From assembly GCF_949287625.1 (NCBI RefSeq), contig NZ_CASEGO010000124.1:1-7852 (forward strand): a stretch of 7,852 bases of DNA, given 5' to 3'. The DNA comes from an uncultured Brachyspira sp. (GTDB taxonomy: Bacteria > Spirochaetota > Brachyspiria > Brachyspirales > Brachyspiraceae). The notes beneath the pieces are model-generated. The model did not search any database and was not told the origin of the DNA. It was given only the letters and a program-made list of their open reading frames with translations. This document shows positions 1 through 7,273 of this stretch, piece after piece; position 1 is the first letter of the stretch; each line of letters starts with the position of its first letter. A program made the position numbers and the translations under genes.

Positions 1-53
1 TTTCAAATTAAGAAATTAAATAATAAATTTTATATTTAAATTTTTTATTATAA

Positions 54-82
54 AATATACCTAAACAAATGTGATTTGTCAA
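54..82 (-). promoter_or_regulatory. Possible leftward promoter
   Basis: On the minus strand there is TTGACA (82-77), a 17-base spacer, then TATATT (59-54), one mismatch from the -10 consensus. It would drive a gene beyond the left edge, since no start codon follows inside the window. In DNA this A/T-rich, -10 matches are cheap; the exact TTGACA and the 17-base spacing are the real support. Confidence 0.4.
65..79. promoter_or_regulatory. 15-bp palindrome over a -35 box, operator-like
   Basis: This is a perfect inverted repeat, ACAAAT-GTG-ATTTGT, with 6-base arms. It fills most of the spacer and runs into the -35 box of the putative leftward promoter, a position where a repressor would block polymerase. 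No known regulator motif is matched with confidence. It could be chance in A/T-rich DNA. Confidence 0.3.
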
Positions 83-111
83 AAAATAAATTTTTTAAAT
101 TTTAGTATTTT

Positions 112-214
112 CGGGGACTGCCATGCGAAGCACACACTTGTGACACACCATAACTTCTTTTGTGATGCTGTCCCCCTGCTCTGCGTTCCGATAAAGTATG
201 AATGTAGGCAGCAA
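112..214. repeat. G+C-rich intergenic repeat island 1, with hairpin
   Basis: This island stands out sharply from its A/T-rich surroundings. GGGGAC (113-118) pairs with GTCCCC (170-175), and the stem continues inward as AGCACACA (129-136) against TGTGATGCT (161-169) with one bulged base and a 10-base unpaired stretch on the left side. It shares the 8-mers GCGAAGCA (125-132) and GGCAGCAA (207-214), in the same order, with island 2 (304-311 and 338-345). It does not encode a plausible protein. I infer a dispersed intergenic repeat family of the genome; its copy number cannot be seen here. Confidence 0.45.
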
Positions 215-294
215 AATTCTGTATTATACTAAATTTAGCAATTTATCATACATATAATATATAATTAGTGCGATTTGATAATAATTTTAATACT

Positions 295-385
295 TGCACT
301 TTCGCGAAGCATGCCGACGAAGTCCGCCTGTGGTGTTGGCAGCAACTTTTGGCGAATCCCACAGAGCTAAAGCGAGAAAAAGTTG
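295..385. repeat. G+C-rich intergenic repeat island 2, with two hairpins
   Basis: The island begins with the palindrome TTCGCGAA (301-308). TGCCGAC (312-318) pairs with GTTGGCA (335-341) with one G-T wobble, and CAACTTTT (343-350) pairs exactly with AAAAGTTG (378-385) around a 27-base loop. CTGTGG (328-333) can also pair with CCACAG (359-364), giving a competing fold. It ends 10 bases before the -35 box of the downstream promoter, so it is probably outside that transcript. It shares two ordered 8-mers with island 1. A short repetitive element is the likeliest reading; a small RNA is possible but unsupported. Confidence 0.45.
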
Positions 386-395
386 AATAAAAGAA

Positions 396-426
396 TTGAC
401 AAACTTAAAAATTTTTAGTATATAAT
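396..426 (+). promoter_or_regulatory. Promoter of the chemoreceptor-like gene
   Basis: There is an exact TTGACA (396-401). The -10 is either TATATA (419-424, 17-base spacer) or TATAAT (421-426, 19-base spacer). Transcription would start near 431-433. This lies at or after the TTG at 430, so translation must begin later, at ATG 469. A 31-bp block covering this promoter recurs on the minus strand at 7785-7755. Confidence 0.7.
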
Positions 427-455
427 AGTTTGTTTATAATAAAAAATTCTAAATT

Positions 456-461
456 AAGAGG
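456..461 (+). promoter_or_regulatory. Ribosome binding site fixing the start at 469
   Basis: AAGAGG lies 7 bases before ATG 469. The upstream in-frame TTG at 430 has no such site and sits on the promoter, so this site decides the start. Confidence 0.65.
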
Positions 462-468
462 CATTTCC

Positions 469-1863
469 ATGAATGATAAAGTAAGCCTAAATATAAAAAT
501 AAGTTTATTCATTATAATACCTATTATAACAATAATACTGATATTCGGTATTATAAATACAATTAATACATACAATCTAATGAAAAAAATGTCATTGTTT
601 ACAATATCTCAAATGTCCCAAAAAGAAGTATTTGAAATAGAATCTATAATTGATGTAGAATTAAACTACCTCAATAACATAAAATATACAGTAGAAAACA
701 TGTATAATTATAATATAAGAAATAGAGAAATATATGAAGATCTAATGAAAAGATTTGCAAATGATATGAGTACTAATGCAGTTTCTGTATCATTAATATT
801 TTTAACTAATGCTATTGATAATGACAACATCTATATTAATAATCCTCTTTATAAAAATATTGACGGAAGATTAGGAATATATTTGCTTAAAGATACAAAT
901 AATAATATACATAGAATTAGTATGAAAGAAGCGGATTTGCAATACAGCTATTTAGATACTACTATAAAAAGCAAAGAACCTCATATTACGCCTCTAAACT
1001 ATTATCCAGTACAAGGAAAATACAGACCTATGTATACGTACTCAATACCTATATTTTCCAAAGATAATGAAATAATTGCTGTATCTTCTCTAAATTTATC
1101 ATTAGATAATATATTATTTTATGAAGATACTAACGGATTTACAATTTCATTATTTAATGAAAAAGGGAATATTATTTACTGCACTACAGACAAATACCGT
1201 ATAGGAGAAAATATTACTAACTCGTCTGATATATACAGCTACAATGATCTATTAGAAACTATATATTCAAATAATACTATATTTAAAGAATCATATAATA
1301 AAAAAACATCAAGTAAATATTTTTATATTTTTAAGCCTATACATATGTTTGATGATGTGTATTGGGCAATAGAATTAGCGGTGTCTGCAAAAGCAGAATT
1401 TTTCAGTAATTATAAAATTATAATAATGATGTGGACTATAATATCATCAATAATTATATTAATAGTAATTATAGTACCGTCAATTATTAATAAAAGAGTA
1501 TTACCCGTAATGAATAATTTAAATGATAATATCACTAAAATAAAAGAAGGTGATATATCTTGGAGTGTTTCTGAAGATTATTTGAAATTAAATGATGAAA
1601 TTGGAGATATGAGCAGAGGAATTAATAATACGGTAGAATACTTAAATGATTTGGTTACTGCTGTAAAAGGGAAAGTTGATAAAATATCTGAAAATTCTAG
1701 TGATATATCTGAATTTGTAGATAAAATTAATGATAAAGAAAATAAAACATTAAAAAATCAAAATTATCAATTTGTAAATCAGGTTACAGAAACTTCAAAA
1801 TCTCTTTTAGAAGAATCTAAAGAGCTTCAAAAGATAATAGAATATTTCAAACTTAGAGAATAA
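469..1863 (+). CDS. Methyl-accepting chemotaxis protein relative lacking the signalling hairpin
   Basis: The protein is 464 residues when started at ATG 469. TM helix 1 spans about 11-31. A large extracytoplasmic sensor region (about 35-312) resembles a dCache-type ligand domain. TM helix 2 spans about 317-339. A HAMP domain (about 340-393) has the conserved Pro after TM2 (VLP) and the DEIGDMSRGI motif. A helical stretch (394-430) follows, and then abruptly a tail, ETSKSLLEESKELQKIIEYF, of the kind that normally ends a chemoreceptor. The cytoplasmic hairpin between these parts is absent, including the highly conserved CheA/CheW-binding tip and most methylation helices. A full receptor should have some 200 more residues here. 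The frame is intact across the join, which suggests an in-frame internal deletion. The protein could still bind ligand and dimerise but should not signal to CheA. It could be a decaying gene or a decoy or inhibitory receptor. Family placement is strong; function is uncertain. Confidence 0.8.
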   Translation: MNDKVSLNIKISLFIIIPIITIILIFGIINTINTYNLMKKMSLFTISQMSQKEVFEIESIIDVELNYLNNIKYTVENMYNYNIRNREIYEDLMKRFANDMSTNAVSVSLIFLTNAIDNDNIYINNPLYKNIDGRLGIYLLKDTNNNIHRISMKEADLQYSYLDTTIKSKEPHITPLNYYPVQGKYRPMYTYSIPIFSKDNEIIAVSSLNLSLDNILFYEDTNGFTISLFNEKGNIIYCTTDKYRIGENITNSSDIYSYNDLLETIYSNNTIFKESYNKKTSSKYFYIFKPIHMFDDVYWAIELAVSAKAEFFSNYKIIIMMWTIISSIIILIVIIVPSIINKRVLPVMNNLNDNITKIKEGDISWSVSEDYLKLNDEIGDMSRGINNTVEYLNDLVTAVKGKVDKISENSSDISEFVDKINDKENKTLKNQNYQFVNQVTETSKSLLEESKELQKIIEYFKLRE

Positions 1864-1892
1864 TAAGAAATTAAAATATGCAAAAATATTAT

Positions 1893-1921
1893 TTGACATT
1901 ATACTATATAAAATATATACT
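1893..1921 (+). promoter_or_regulatory. Promoter of the first peptide-binding lipoprotein
   Basis: TTGACA (1893-1898), an exact 17-base spacer and TATACT (1916-1921) make a near-consensus promoter. Transcription would begin near 1928. This rules out the upstream in-frame ATG at 1878 and supports ATG 1956, leaving a leader of about 28 bases. It separates this gene from the chemoreceptor-like gene, although no terminator is visible between them. Confidence 0.7.
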
Positions 1922-1955
1922 ACAAATTATATTAAAATATAATTTAGGCAGTAAA

Positions 1956-3590
1956 ATGTTTAGTAATAATTACCGTATTTTATTTATAGTATTGCTATCT
2001 CTAATTATTAATGTATCTTGTTCGAAAATAGAAGAAACTGTATCTCAAAATCAATCCTCAAAATATTTTGCTTTACAGATAAATATAGGTTCAGAACCAT
2101 ATACTATAGACCCAAGTGTTAATATAACATCGGATACTTTAATATATTTAAGACATATATTTGAAGGATTAGTTACAAAAGATAAAGATGGAAAAATAAT
2201 ACCAGCTGTAGCTAAAACATGGTCTGTAAGCAGCGACGGATTAGTATATACATTTCATCTTAGGGATAATGCATATTGGAGTGACGGAAGAGGAGTAGTA
2301 GCTCAGGACTTTGTATATTCATTTAGAAGATTATTTGATCCAAATACTAAAAGTAAATTTGCTTATCAATATGATATAATAAAAAATGCAAAAGATATTA
2401 ATATGGGAAAAATAGAACCTAAATATCTTGGTGTAGAAGCTATTGATGATTATACTTTAGAAATTATGTTAGAGATGCCATTAACATACTTCTTAGAAAT
2501 TTTAGCCTACCCTACTTTTTATCCATTAAGAGAAGATATAATTAAAACATACGGAGAAAAATGGACTGAAAGCCCTCAAACATTTATAGGAAACGGACCT
2601 TTTAAAATTGTTGAAAGAAAATTTAATGAATATATTATTATGGAAAAAAATGAATTATATTGGAATGCTAAAGAAGTAATACCAAGCAGATTAGAATTCA
2701 TACTTAGAAATGATAATGAATATTCTCTCAACTCTGTAGAAAGCGGACTTCTTCATTTTTCTAGGAACTTCCCAAGAGAATATATTTCTTCGCTAGAAAA
2801 AGCAGGATATATAAAAAATGTACCTAGAATATCCTCATATTTTTATTTTATTAATACAACCAATAAAACATTATCAGATTCAAATGTAAGAAAAGCATTA
2901 TCTCTTGCCATAGACAGAAATTATATAGTTGAAAATATTACAAAAGGCGGTGAAAGACCAGCTGCTGCTTTAGTGCCTTACGGAGTACCTGGATTTTTTG
3001 GAGATTTTAGAGAAAACGGCGGAGACTATATTGATATTACAAAAGATAATTATAAAAATAATATCAAAGAAGCAAAAAAACTTATGATGCTTGCAGGATA
3101 TCCTAATGGTAATAACTTTCCAACTTTAACATTTAAGACAACTCATGGTGTACATGCTTATATATTTGAGGCTATTCAGAAAATGTGGAAAGAAAATCTT
3201 GGTATTGATGTAGTCATAGAAGAGCTTGAATGGTCAGATTTACTAAAACAAAGATTCGATAAAAATATTGAGATTGCCAGCGGAGGCTGGAACGGAGATT
3301 TTAATGATCCTATTAATTTCTTATCAATATTTTTAAGCACATCGCCTAATAATAACAGCGTTTACAGTAATACAAGATATGATGATCTTATCAAAACTGC
3401 AAGTCTTATAGAAGATACTTCTCATAGAATGATGACTATGCATAAGGCTGAAGAGATGTTAATATCAGATACGGCAATAATACCTATTTATTTTTATAAT
3501 GAACCTCTTTTAGTTTCGCCAAAACTTAAAGGTGTAGAATATGATTCTATGGGACAATATAATTTCTCTAAAGCATATTTGTTAGAATAA
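1956..3590 (+). CDS. Oligopeptide ABC transporter substrate-binding lipoprotein (OppA-type), copy 1
   Basis: This is a 544-residue extracytoplasmic solute-binding protein of family 5 (SBP_bac_5), which captures peptides and delivers them to an Opp-type permease. I chose ATG 1956 because it puts a standard lipoprotein signal at the N-terminus: Asn/Arg, then the hydrophobic run ILFIVLLSLII, then VSC with the lipidated Cys at 22. AGG at 1946-1948 and the promoter at 1893-1921 fit this start; ATG 1878 would add 26 residues upstream of the signal peptide. Family hallmarks are the W-x-V-S-x-DGLxYTF block, DFVYSFRRLFDP, GNGPFKIVE, the ALSLAIDRNYIVE segment and GGWNGDFNDP. It is a close paralogue of the next gene: over an 85-residue N-terminal stretch I count 52 identities (61%). 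No permease or ATPase genes adjoin it, so it probably serves a transporter encoded elsewhere. Peptide is the usual ligand; other ligands are possible in this family. Confidence 0.88.
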   Translation: MFSNNYRILFIVLLSLIINVSCSKIEETVSQNQSSKYFALQINIGSEPYTIDPSVNITSDTLIYLRHIFEGLVTKDKDGKIIPAVAKTWSVSSDGLVYTFHLRDNAYWSDGRGVVAQDFVYSFRRLFDPNTKSKFAYQYDIIKNAKDINMGKIEPKYLGVEAIDDYTLEIMLEMPLTYFLEILAYPTFYPLREDIIKTYGEKWTESPQTFIGNGPFKIVERKFNEYIIMEKNELYWNAKEVIPSRLEFILRNDNEYSLNSVESGLLHFSRNFPREYISSLEKAGYIKNVPRISSYFYFINTTNKTLSDSNVRKALSLAIDRNYIVENITKGGERPAAALVPYGVPGFFGDFRENGGDYIDITKDNYKNNIKEAKKLMMLAGYPNGNNFPTLTFKTTHGVHAYIFEAIQKMWKENLGIDVVIEELEWSDLLKQRFDKNIEIASGGWNGDFNDPINFLSIFLSTSPNNNSVYSNTRYDDLIKTASLIEDTSHRMMTMHKAEEMLISDTAIIPIYFYNEPLLVSPKLKGVEYDSMGQYNFSKAYLLE

Positions 3591-3596
3591 AATAAA

Positions 3597-3625
3597 TTGA
3601 CTTTAACATATACAAAGCATATAAT
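3597..3625 (+). promoter_or_regulatory. Promoter of the second peptide-binding lipoprotein
   Basis: TTGACT (3597-3602), an exact 17-base spacer and a perfect TATAAT (3620-3625) lie seven bases after the stop of the previous gene. Transcription would start near 3632, giving a leader of about 50 bases. The tandem paralogues can therefore be expressed independently. Confidence 0.72.
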
Positions 3626-3681
3626 ACTGTCTAAAATAATACCTTATAAAGTATTTTTTAATAAAAATTGGGAGAACAAAA

Positions 3682-5286
3682 ATGAAAAAAATAAATGTCT
3701 TATTTATTTTTATAATCTTTTTATTTGTATTATCCTGTTCAAATACGAATAAAAAAGATGAGGGAATATCAATATACATAAATACTGGTCCAGAACCAAA
3801 TACTATAGACCCTAGTATTAACGTTACATCAGATGCTGTATTTTATTTAATTCATACATTTGAAGGATTGGTTGAAAAAGATATGAACGGCAAATTATCA
3901 CCTGCCGCAGCAGAAAGCTGGGAAATAAGCGATGACGGACTCACATACACTTTCAAATTAAGAACGAATGCTAAATGGACTGATGGAAAGCCTGTTACTG
4001 CAAATGATTTTGTATATTCTTGGCAGAGAGTTGTTGATCCTGCCACTGGAAGCCAATACGGATATCAGCATGAACCAGTAAAAAATGCAAAAGCAATTAC
4101 TGCAGGTGAAATGCCGAAAGAAAGTTTAGGTATAAAAGCAATAGATGATTATACTTTAGAGGTAACTTTAGAAGCCCCTACTGCATACTTCTTAGAGCTT
4201 TTAAGTTTCCCTACTTTTTATCCATTAAGAAAAGATATAATAGAACAATACGGAGATAAATGGACATTAAATGCTGATACATATGTAGGAAATGGTGCTT
4301 TTAAACTCATTGAAAGAAACAGAGATGAAAGCCTTGTAATGGTAAAAAATACCAATTATTGGAATATAGAAAATATAGTTCCTGATAAAATTACATTTGT
4401 ACTTATGGAAAATGAAACGGCTTCTGTAGCTGGAGTTAAGGCTGGTACTTTGCATTTTGCAAGATCCTTCCCTAGACAGGATATACAAACCCTTCAAAAA
4501 GAAGGACTTATAGTAATAAAGCCTAAAATATCATCATACTACTACTGTCTAAACTTAACTAATGATATATTAAAAGATGTAAGAGTAAGAAGAGCATTAT
4601 CTCTTGCTATAGACAGAAACTATATAGTAGAACAGGTAACAAGAGGCGGAGAAAAACCTGCAGGTGCTTTAGTTCCATATGGAATATCTGACTATGAAGG
4701 AGATTTCAGAGAAAACGGCGGAGAATATATTGATGTAACTAAAGAAGGATATGCTAAAAATGTAGAAGAAGCTAAAAGATTAATGGCTGAGGCTGGATAT
4801 CCTAATGGTGAAGGTTTTCCAGTTATGGAGTTTAAGGCTGATCCCGGTATACATGTAAAAATATTTGAAGCTGTTCAGCAGATGTGGAAAGAAAATTTAG
4901 GTATTGATGTTACTTTAACTCAGGAAGAATGGGCTGTATTTTTGCAGACCAGATATGACAGAAATATCACAATGGCTAGAGGAGGCTGGAACGGAGATTT
5001 TGATGATCCTGTAAACTTCATGACTTTGTGTGTAAGCTATTCTCCAAACAATTATAGCGTTTACAGTAATAAAGCCTATGATGATATGATTAATCAAGTT
5101 ATGCTTTCAGGGGATCAAAAGTTTAGAATGGAAACTATGCATAAAGCAGAAGATTTATTAATGAAAGAAGAAGCTATAATACCTATATACTATTATACAG
5201 AACCTCTTTTAGTATCGCCTAAACTTAAAGATGTTTATTATGATTCATTAGGGTTTCATAAATTTCATAGATGTTATTTAGAATAG
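3682..5286 (+). CDS. Oligopeptide ABC transporter substrate-binding lipoprotein (OppA-type), copy 2
   Basis: This is a 534-residue solute-binding lipoprotein of family 5. The start ATG 3682 has a good ribosome site (GGGAG, 3670-3674, 7 bases upstream) and opens directly into a signal peptide: KK, a hydrophobic run to residue 17, then VLSC with lipidated Cys 19. The mature protein carries the family blocks WEISDDGLTYTFKLR, DFVYSWQRVVDP, GNGAFKLIE, ALSLAIDRNYIVE and GGWNGDFDDP. It is a tandem paralogue of the gene at 1956-3590 and is colinear with it to the C-terminus (shared SPNN-SVYSN and EPLLVSPKLK). Identical nucleotide runs also occur, for example 2510-2531 against 4209-4230. The ligand-pocket side has many substitutions, so the two may prefer different peptides. 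It has its own promoter, and the terminator at 5310 follows it. There is no adjacent permease. Confidence 0.9.
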   Translation: MKKINVLFIFIIFLFVLSCSNTNKKDEGISIYINTGPEPNTIDPSINVTSDAVFYLIHTFEGLVEKDMNGKLSPAAAESWEISDDGLTYTFKLRTNAKWTDGKPVTANDFVYSWQRVVDPATGSQYGYQHEPVKNAKAITAGEMPKESLGIKAIDDYTLEVTLEAPTAYFLELLSFPTFYPLRKDIIEQYGDKWTLNADTYVGNGAFKLIERNRDESLVMVKNTNYWNIENIVPDKITFVLMENETASVAGVKAGTLHFARSFPRQDIQTLQKEGLIVIKPKISSYYYCLNLTNDILKDVRVRRALSLAIDRNYIVEQVTRGGEKPAGALVPYGISDYEGDFRENGGEYIDVTKEGYAKNVEEAKRLMAEAGYPNGEGFPVMEFKADPGIHVKIFEAVQQMWKENLGIDVTLTQEEWAVFLQTRYDRNITMARGGWNGDFDDPVNFMTLCVSYSPNNYSVYSNKAYDDMINQVMLSGDQKFRMETMHKAEDLLMKEEAIIPIYYYTEPLLVSPKLKDVYYDSLGFHKFHRCYLE

Positions 5287-5309
5287 AATAAAAACTTATT
5301 ATAAAAAAT

Positions 5310-5351
5310 AAAGGCTTGAACTTAAATTAATAAAAAGTTCAAGCCTTTTTT
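5310..5351. terminator. Bidirectional rho-independent terminator
   Basis: A perfect 14-base stem (5310-5323 with 5335-5348; core GGCTTGAAC / GTTCAAGCC) encloses an 11-base loop. On the plus strand it is followed by T6, closing the lipoprotein gene that stops at 5286. On the minus strand the flanking A-rich tract reads as a T-rich tail, closing fruA, which stops at 5367. It is the only strong terminator in the window and sits between convergent genes. Confidence 0.9.
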
Positions 5352-5366
5352 ATTAAGATATATGTA

Positions 5367-7250
5367 TTAATTATTATTAACAGGCTTTTTGATAAATCCT
5401 AGTATCACTGCTGTTATAACAGAACCTACTACTATAGCAAGAAGATACAAAGGAGGATTATTAACTATAGGAAGTACAAATATTCCGCCATGAGGAGCTC
5501 TTAATTGTATACGGAAAGCCATAGTTAAAGCTCCAGCAATAGCAGCACCAATCATACAAGAAGGAATAACCCTTATAGGATCAGAAGCAGCAAATGGTAT
5601 AGCTCCTTCAGTGATGAATGAAAGTCCCATAACATAACAAGTTTTACCAGCATCTTTTTCATCGGCAGTGAATTTATTTCTAAATATTGTAGTAGCTAAT
5701 GCTATACCCAAAGGCGGAACCATACCCCCAGCCATAACAGCAGCATGAGGAGCATAATCACCTGAAGCTATCATTGCTATACCAAATGTGAAAGCAGCTT
5801 TATTGATAGGTCCTCCCATATCAGTAGACATCATAGCACCAAGCAAAGCACCTAATAATATTAAGTTTCCAGTACCCATATTTTTTAAGAAATTAGAAAG
5901 CCCAGTATTTATTGCAGCTATTGGATCAACTATGAATAAATACATTACAGCACCTGTAAAAAATATTCCAAATAAAGGATATAGTAAAACAGGTTTAATT
6001 CCGTCCAAACTTTCAGGCAATTTAGAAAATACTTTTTTTAATAATAGAGTAATATATCCGCCCAAAAAACCGCCTATAAGTCCGCCTAAAAATCCGCCGC
6101 CGCTGTTTAGTGATATAAGTCCTCCAACCATAGCAGGAGCAAATCCAGGTCTGTCAGCAATACTCATACCGATAAATGCAGCCATTACAGGCACCATCAA
6201 GAAGAAAGCATTACCGCCTCCTATATCATTTAAAAGTTTTGCAAATGCATTATATGAAGGGTCATTGGGATTGCTCGCATTGATACCAAACATAAATGAA
6301 AATGCTATAAGTATACCTCCGCCTACAACAAATGGAAGCATATTTGATACCCCAGACATTAAATGCTTGTATACTCCAGTCTTAGGCTTTTTAGCAAATC
6401 TGTCTGAAGAGCCGCCTTCAGAATTAATCTGATATATAGGAGCTGTTTGATTTAAAGCATTTTTTATTAACTGCTCTGGATTTTTTATAGCCTCTTTAAC
6501 TCCTACTATATCAACATTCTTTCCAGCAAATCTGTCCATAGCAACATTTTTGTCCGCTGCTACTATTATACCTTTGGCATTTTTTATCTCATCTTTTGTA
6601 AGCTCATTTTTTACACCGCTTGAACCGTTGGTTTCTACTTTTATAGTTATACCAAGTTCTTTACCTTTTTTAAGCAAAGCATCAGCAGCCATATAAGTAT
6701 GTGCTATTCCAGTAGGACAAGCTGTTACGGCAAGTACCTGATATGAATCGTTATTATTATTACTGCTTTCCTGATTTAAAGATGAGTTTTCATTATCTTT
6801 TTCAGCATTTTTCATTAGTATATCAAGTACTTCTTCTTTGCTTTTTGCATTTAATAATGCTTCTCTTATATCATCTTCAAGAAGAAGAGTAGTTATTTTG
6901 GATAATAATTCTATATGAGAGTCATTAGAGTTTTCCGGAGCTGCTATCATAAAAAATAAATGCGAAGGCTTACCGTCTAATGATTCGTAATCAACACCTT
7001 GTTTAGAAATACCTATAGCTACAGTAGGAATCTTTACGGCTTTAGTTTTACCATGCGGTATTGCTATACCCTCCTCCATACCTGTAGAGCTTTGAGATTC
7101 TCTTTTTAATATTTCTTTTTTATACTCTTCCCTATCATTTAATTTGCCGTTTTTATAGAGAAGATCAACCATTTCATCTATAATTTCTGATTTGGTTTTT
7201 CCTTTTAAATCAATATCTATACAATCTAAAGTTATAACATCTTTTAACAT
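5367..7250 (-). CDS. fruA: PTS fructose transporter subunit EIIABC
   Basis: This 627-residue inner-membrane phosphotransferase permease imports fructose while phosphorylating it to fructose-1-phosphate, using phosphate from PEP via EI and HPr. Domain order is IIA-IIB-IIC. IIA (about 1-150) has the phosphorylated His in GIAIPHGKTK (His66). A Ser/Asn-rich linker (about 152-168) follows. The fructose-type IIB (about 170-270) has ACPTGIAHTYMAAD with phospho-Cys 178. IIC (about 290-622) has multiple hydrophobic segments with DRPGFAPAMVGG, GPINKAAFTFG, the conserved FITEGAIPFA (Glu548) and APHGGIFVLP. All active residues and full length are present, so it looks functional. The start is supported by GGAGG (7261-7257), 6 bases upstream. 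It lies 23 bases after the stop of the fruK remnant in the same direction, forming a fruK-fruA operon; transcription likely comes from the promoter at 7783-7755. It is convergent with the lipoprotein gene across a shared terminator. Fructose is the most likely substrate; related IIABC proteins can take mannose or other hexoses. Confidence 0.93.
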   Translation of the reverse strand: MLKDVITLDCIDIDLKGKTKSEIIDEMVDLLYKNGKLNDREEYKKEILKRESQSSTGMEEGIAIPHGKTKAVKIPTVAIGISKQGVDYESLDGKPSHLFFMIAAPENSNDSHIELLSKITTLLLEDDIREALLNAKSKEEVLDILMKNAEKDNENSSLNQESSNNNNDSYQVLAVTACPTGIAHTYMAADALLKKGKELGITIKVETNGSSGVKNELTKDEIKNAKGIIVAADKNVAMDRFAGKNVDIVGVKEAIKNPEQLIKNALNQTAPIYQINSEGGSSDRFAKKPKTGVYKHLMSGVSNMLPFVVGGGILIAFSFMFGINASNPNDPSYNAFAKLLNDIGGGNAFFLMVPVMAAFIGMSIADRPGFAPAMVGGLISLNSGGGFLGGLIGGFLGGYITLLLKKVFSKLPESLDGIKPVLLYPLFGIFFTGAVMYLFIVDPIAAINTGLSNFLKNMGTGNLILLGALLGAMMSTDMGGPINKAAFTFGIAMIASGDYAPHAAVMAGGMVPPLGIALATTIFRNKFTADEKDAGKTCYVMGLSFITEGAIPFAASDPIRVIPSCMIGAAIAGALTMAFRIQLRAPHGGIFVLPIVNNPPLYLLAIVVGSVITAVILGFIKKPVNNN

Positions 7251-7256
7251 TGTTAG

Positions 7257-7261
7257 CCTCC
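7257..7261 (-). promoter_or_regulatory. Ribosome binding site of fruA
   Basis: GGAGG on the minus strand lies 6 bases before the fruA ATG at 7250. It is the strongest Shine-Dalgarno match in the window. It lets fruA be translated independently of the damaged upstream reading frame. Confidence 0.75.
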
Positions 7262-7273
7262 GTATATATAAAA

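Larger units (their letters stand above)
1..468. other. Gene-free intergenic region with repeat islands and promoters
   Basis: No open frame with a credible start and ribosome site lies here on either strand. The first ~110 bases are almost pure A/T and hold a possible leftward promoter with a palindrome. Two islands much richer in G+C than the surroundings (about 112-214 and 295-385) carry inverted repeats. Between them, 215-294 is A/T-rich filler in which I see nothing definite. The last ~75 bases hold the promoter and ribosome site of the chemoreceptor-like gene. I saw no tRNA-like cloverleaf. Confidence 0.75.

Noticed and set aside
112..385. CRISPR array or tRNA in the G+C-rich islands
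   Set aside because: There are no regularly spaced direct repeats, no cloverleaf arms and no CCA end. The shared words are only 8 bases with unequal spacing.
1..393. Missing 5' half of fruK relocated to the left end by inversion through the 31-bp repeats
   Set aside because: The sequence left of 394 is intergenic repeat and A/T filler with no FruK-like frame, so the window itself does not support this inversion.
430..468. N-terminal extension of the chemoreceptor-like gene from TTG 430
   Set aside because: It overlaps the predicted transcript start, has no ribosome site, and ATG 469 has AAGAGG 7 bases upstream followed by a normal receptor N-terminus.
1878..1955. Upstream start ATG 1878 for the first lipoprotein
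   Set aside because: A TTGACA-17-TATACT promoter lies inside this stretch, and the extra 26 residues would precede the lipoprotein signal peptide.
3638..3660. Hairpin AATAC/GTATT followed by Ts in the leader of the second lipoprotein gene, as a possible attenuator
   Set aside because: The stem is only 5 bases and lacks a G+C core, so it is expected by chance in this A/T-rich leader.
3852..4046. Minus-strand small open frame inside the second lipoprotein gene
   Set aside because: It is antisense to strongly conserved solute-binding protein coding sequence, with no promoter or ribosome site. The same applies to the minus-strand frames at 4267-4497 and 4915-5097.
5788..6432. 214-codon open frame on the plus strand
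   Set aside because: It lies wholly antisense to the membrane domain of fruA, has no ribosome site, and its Pro/Ile/Asn-rich composition is what that antisense frame would give.
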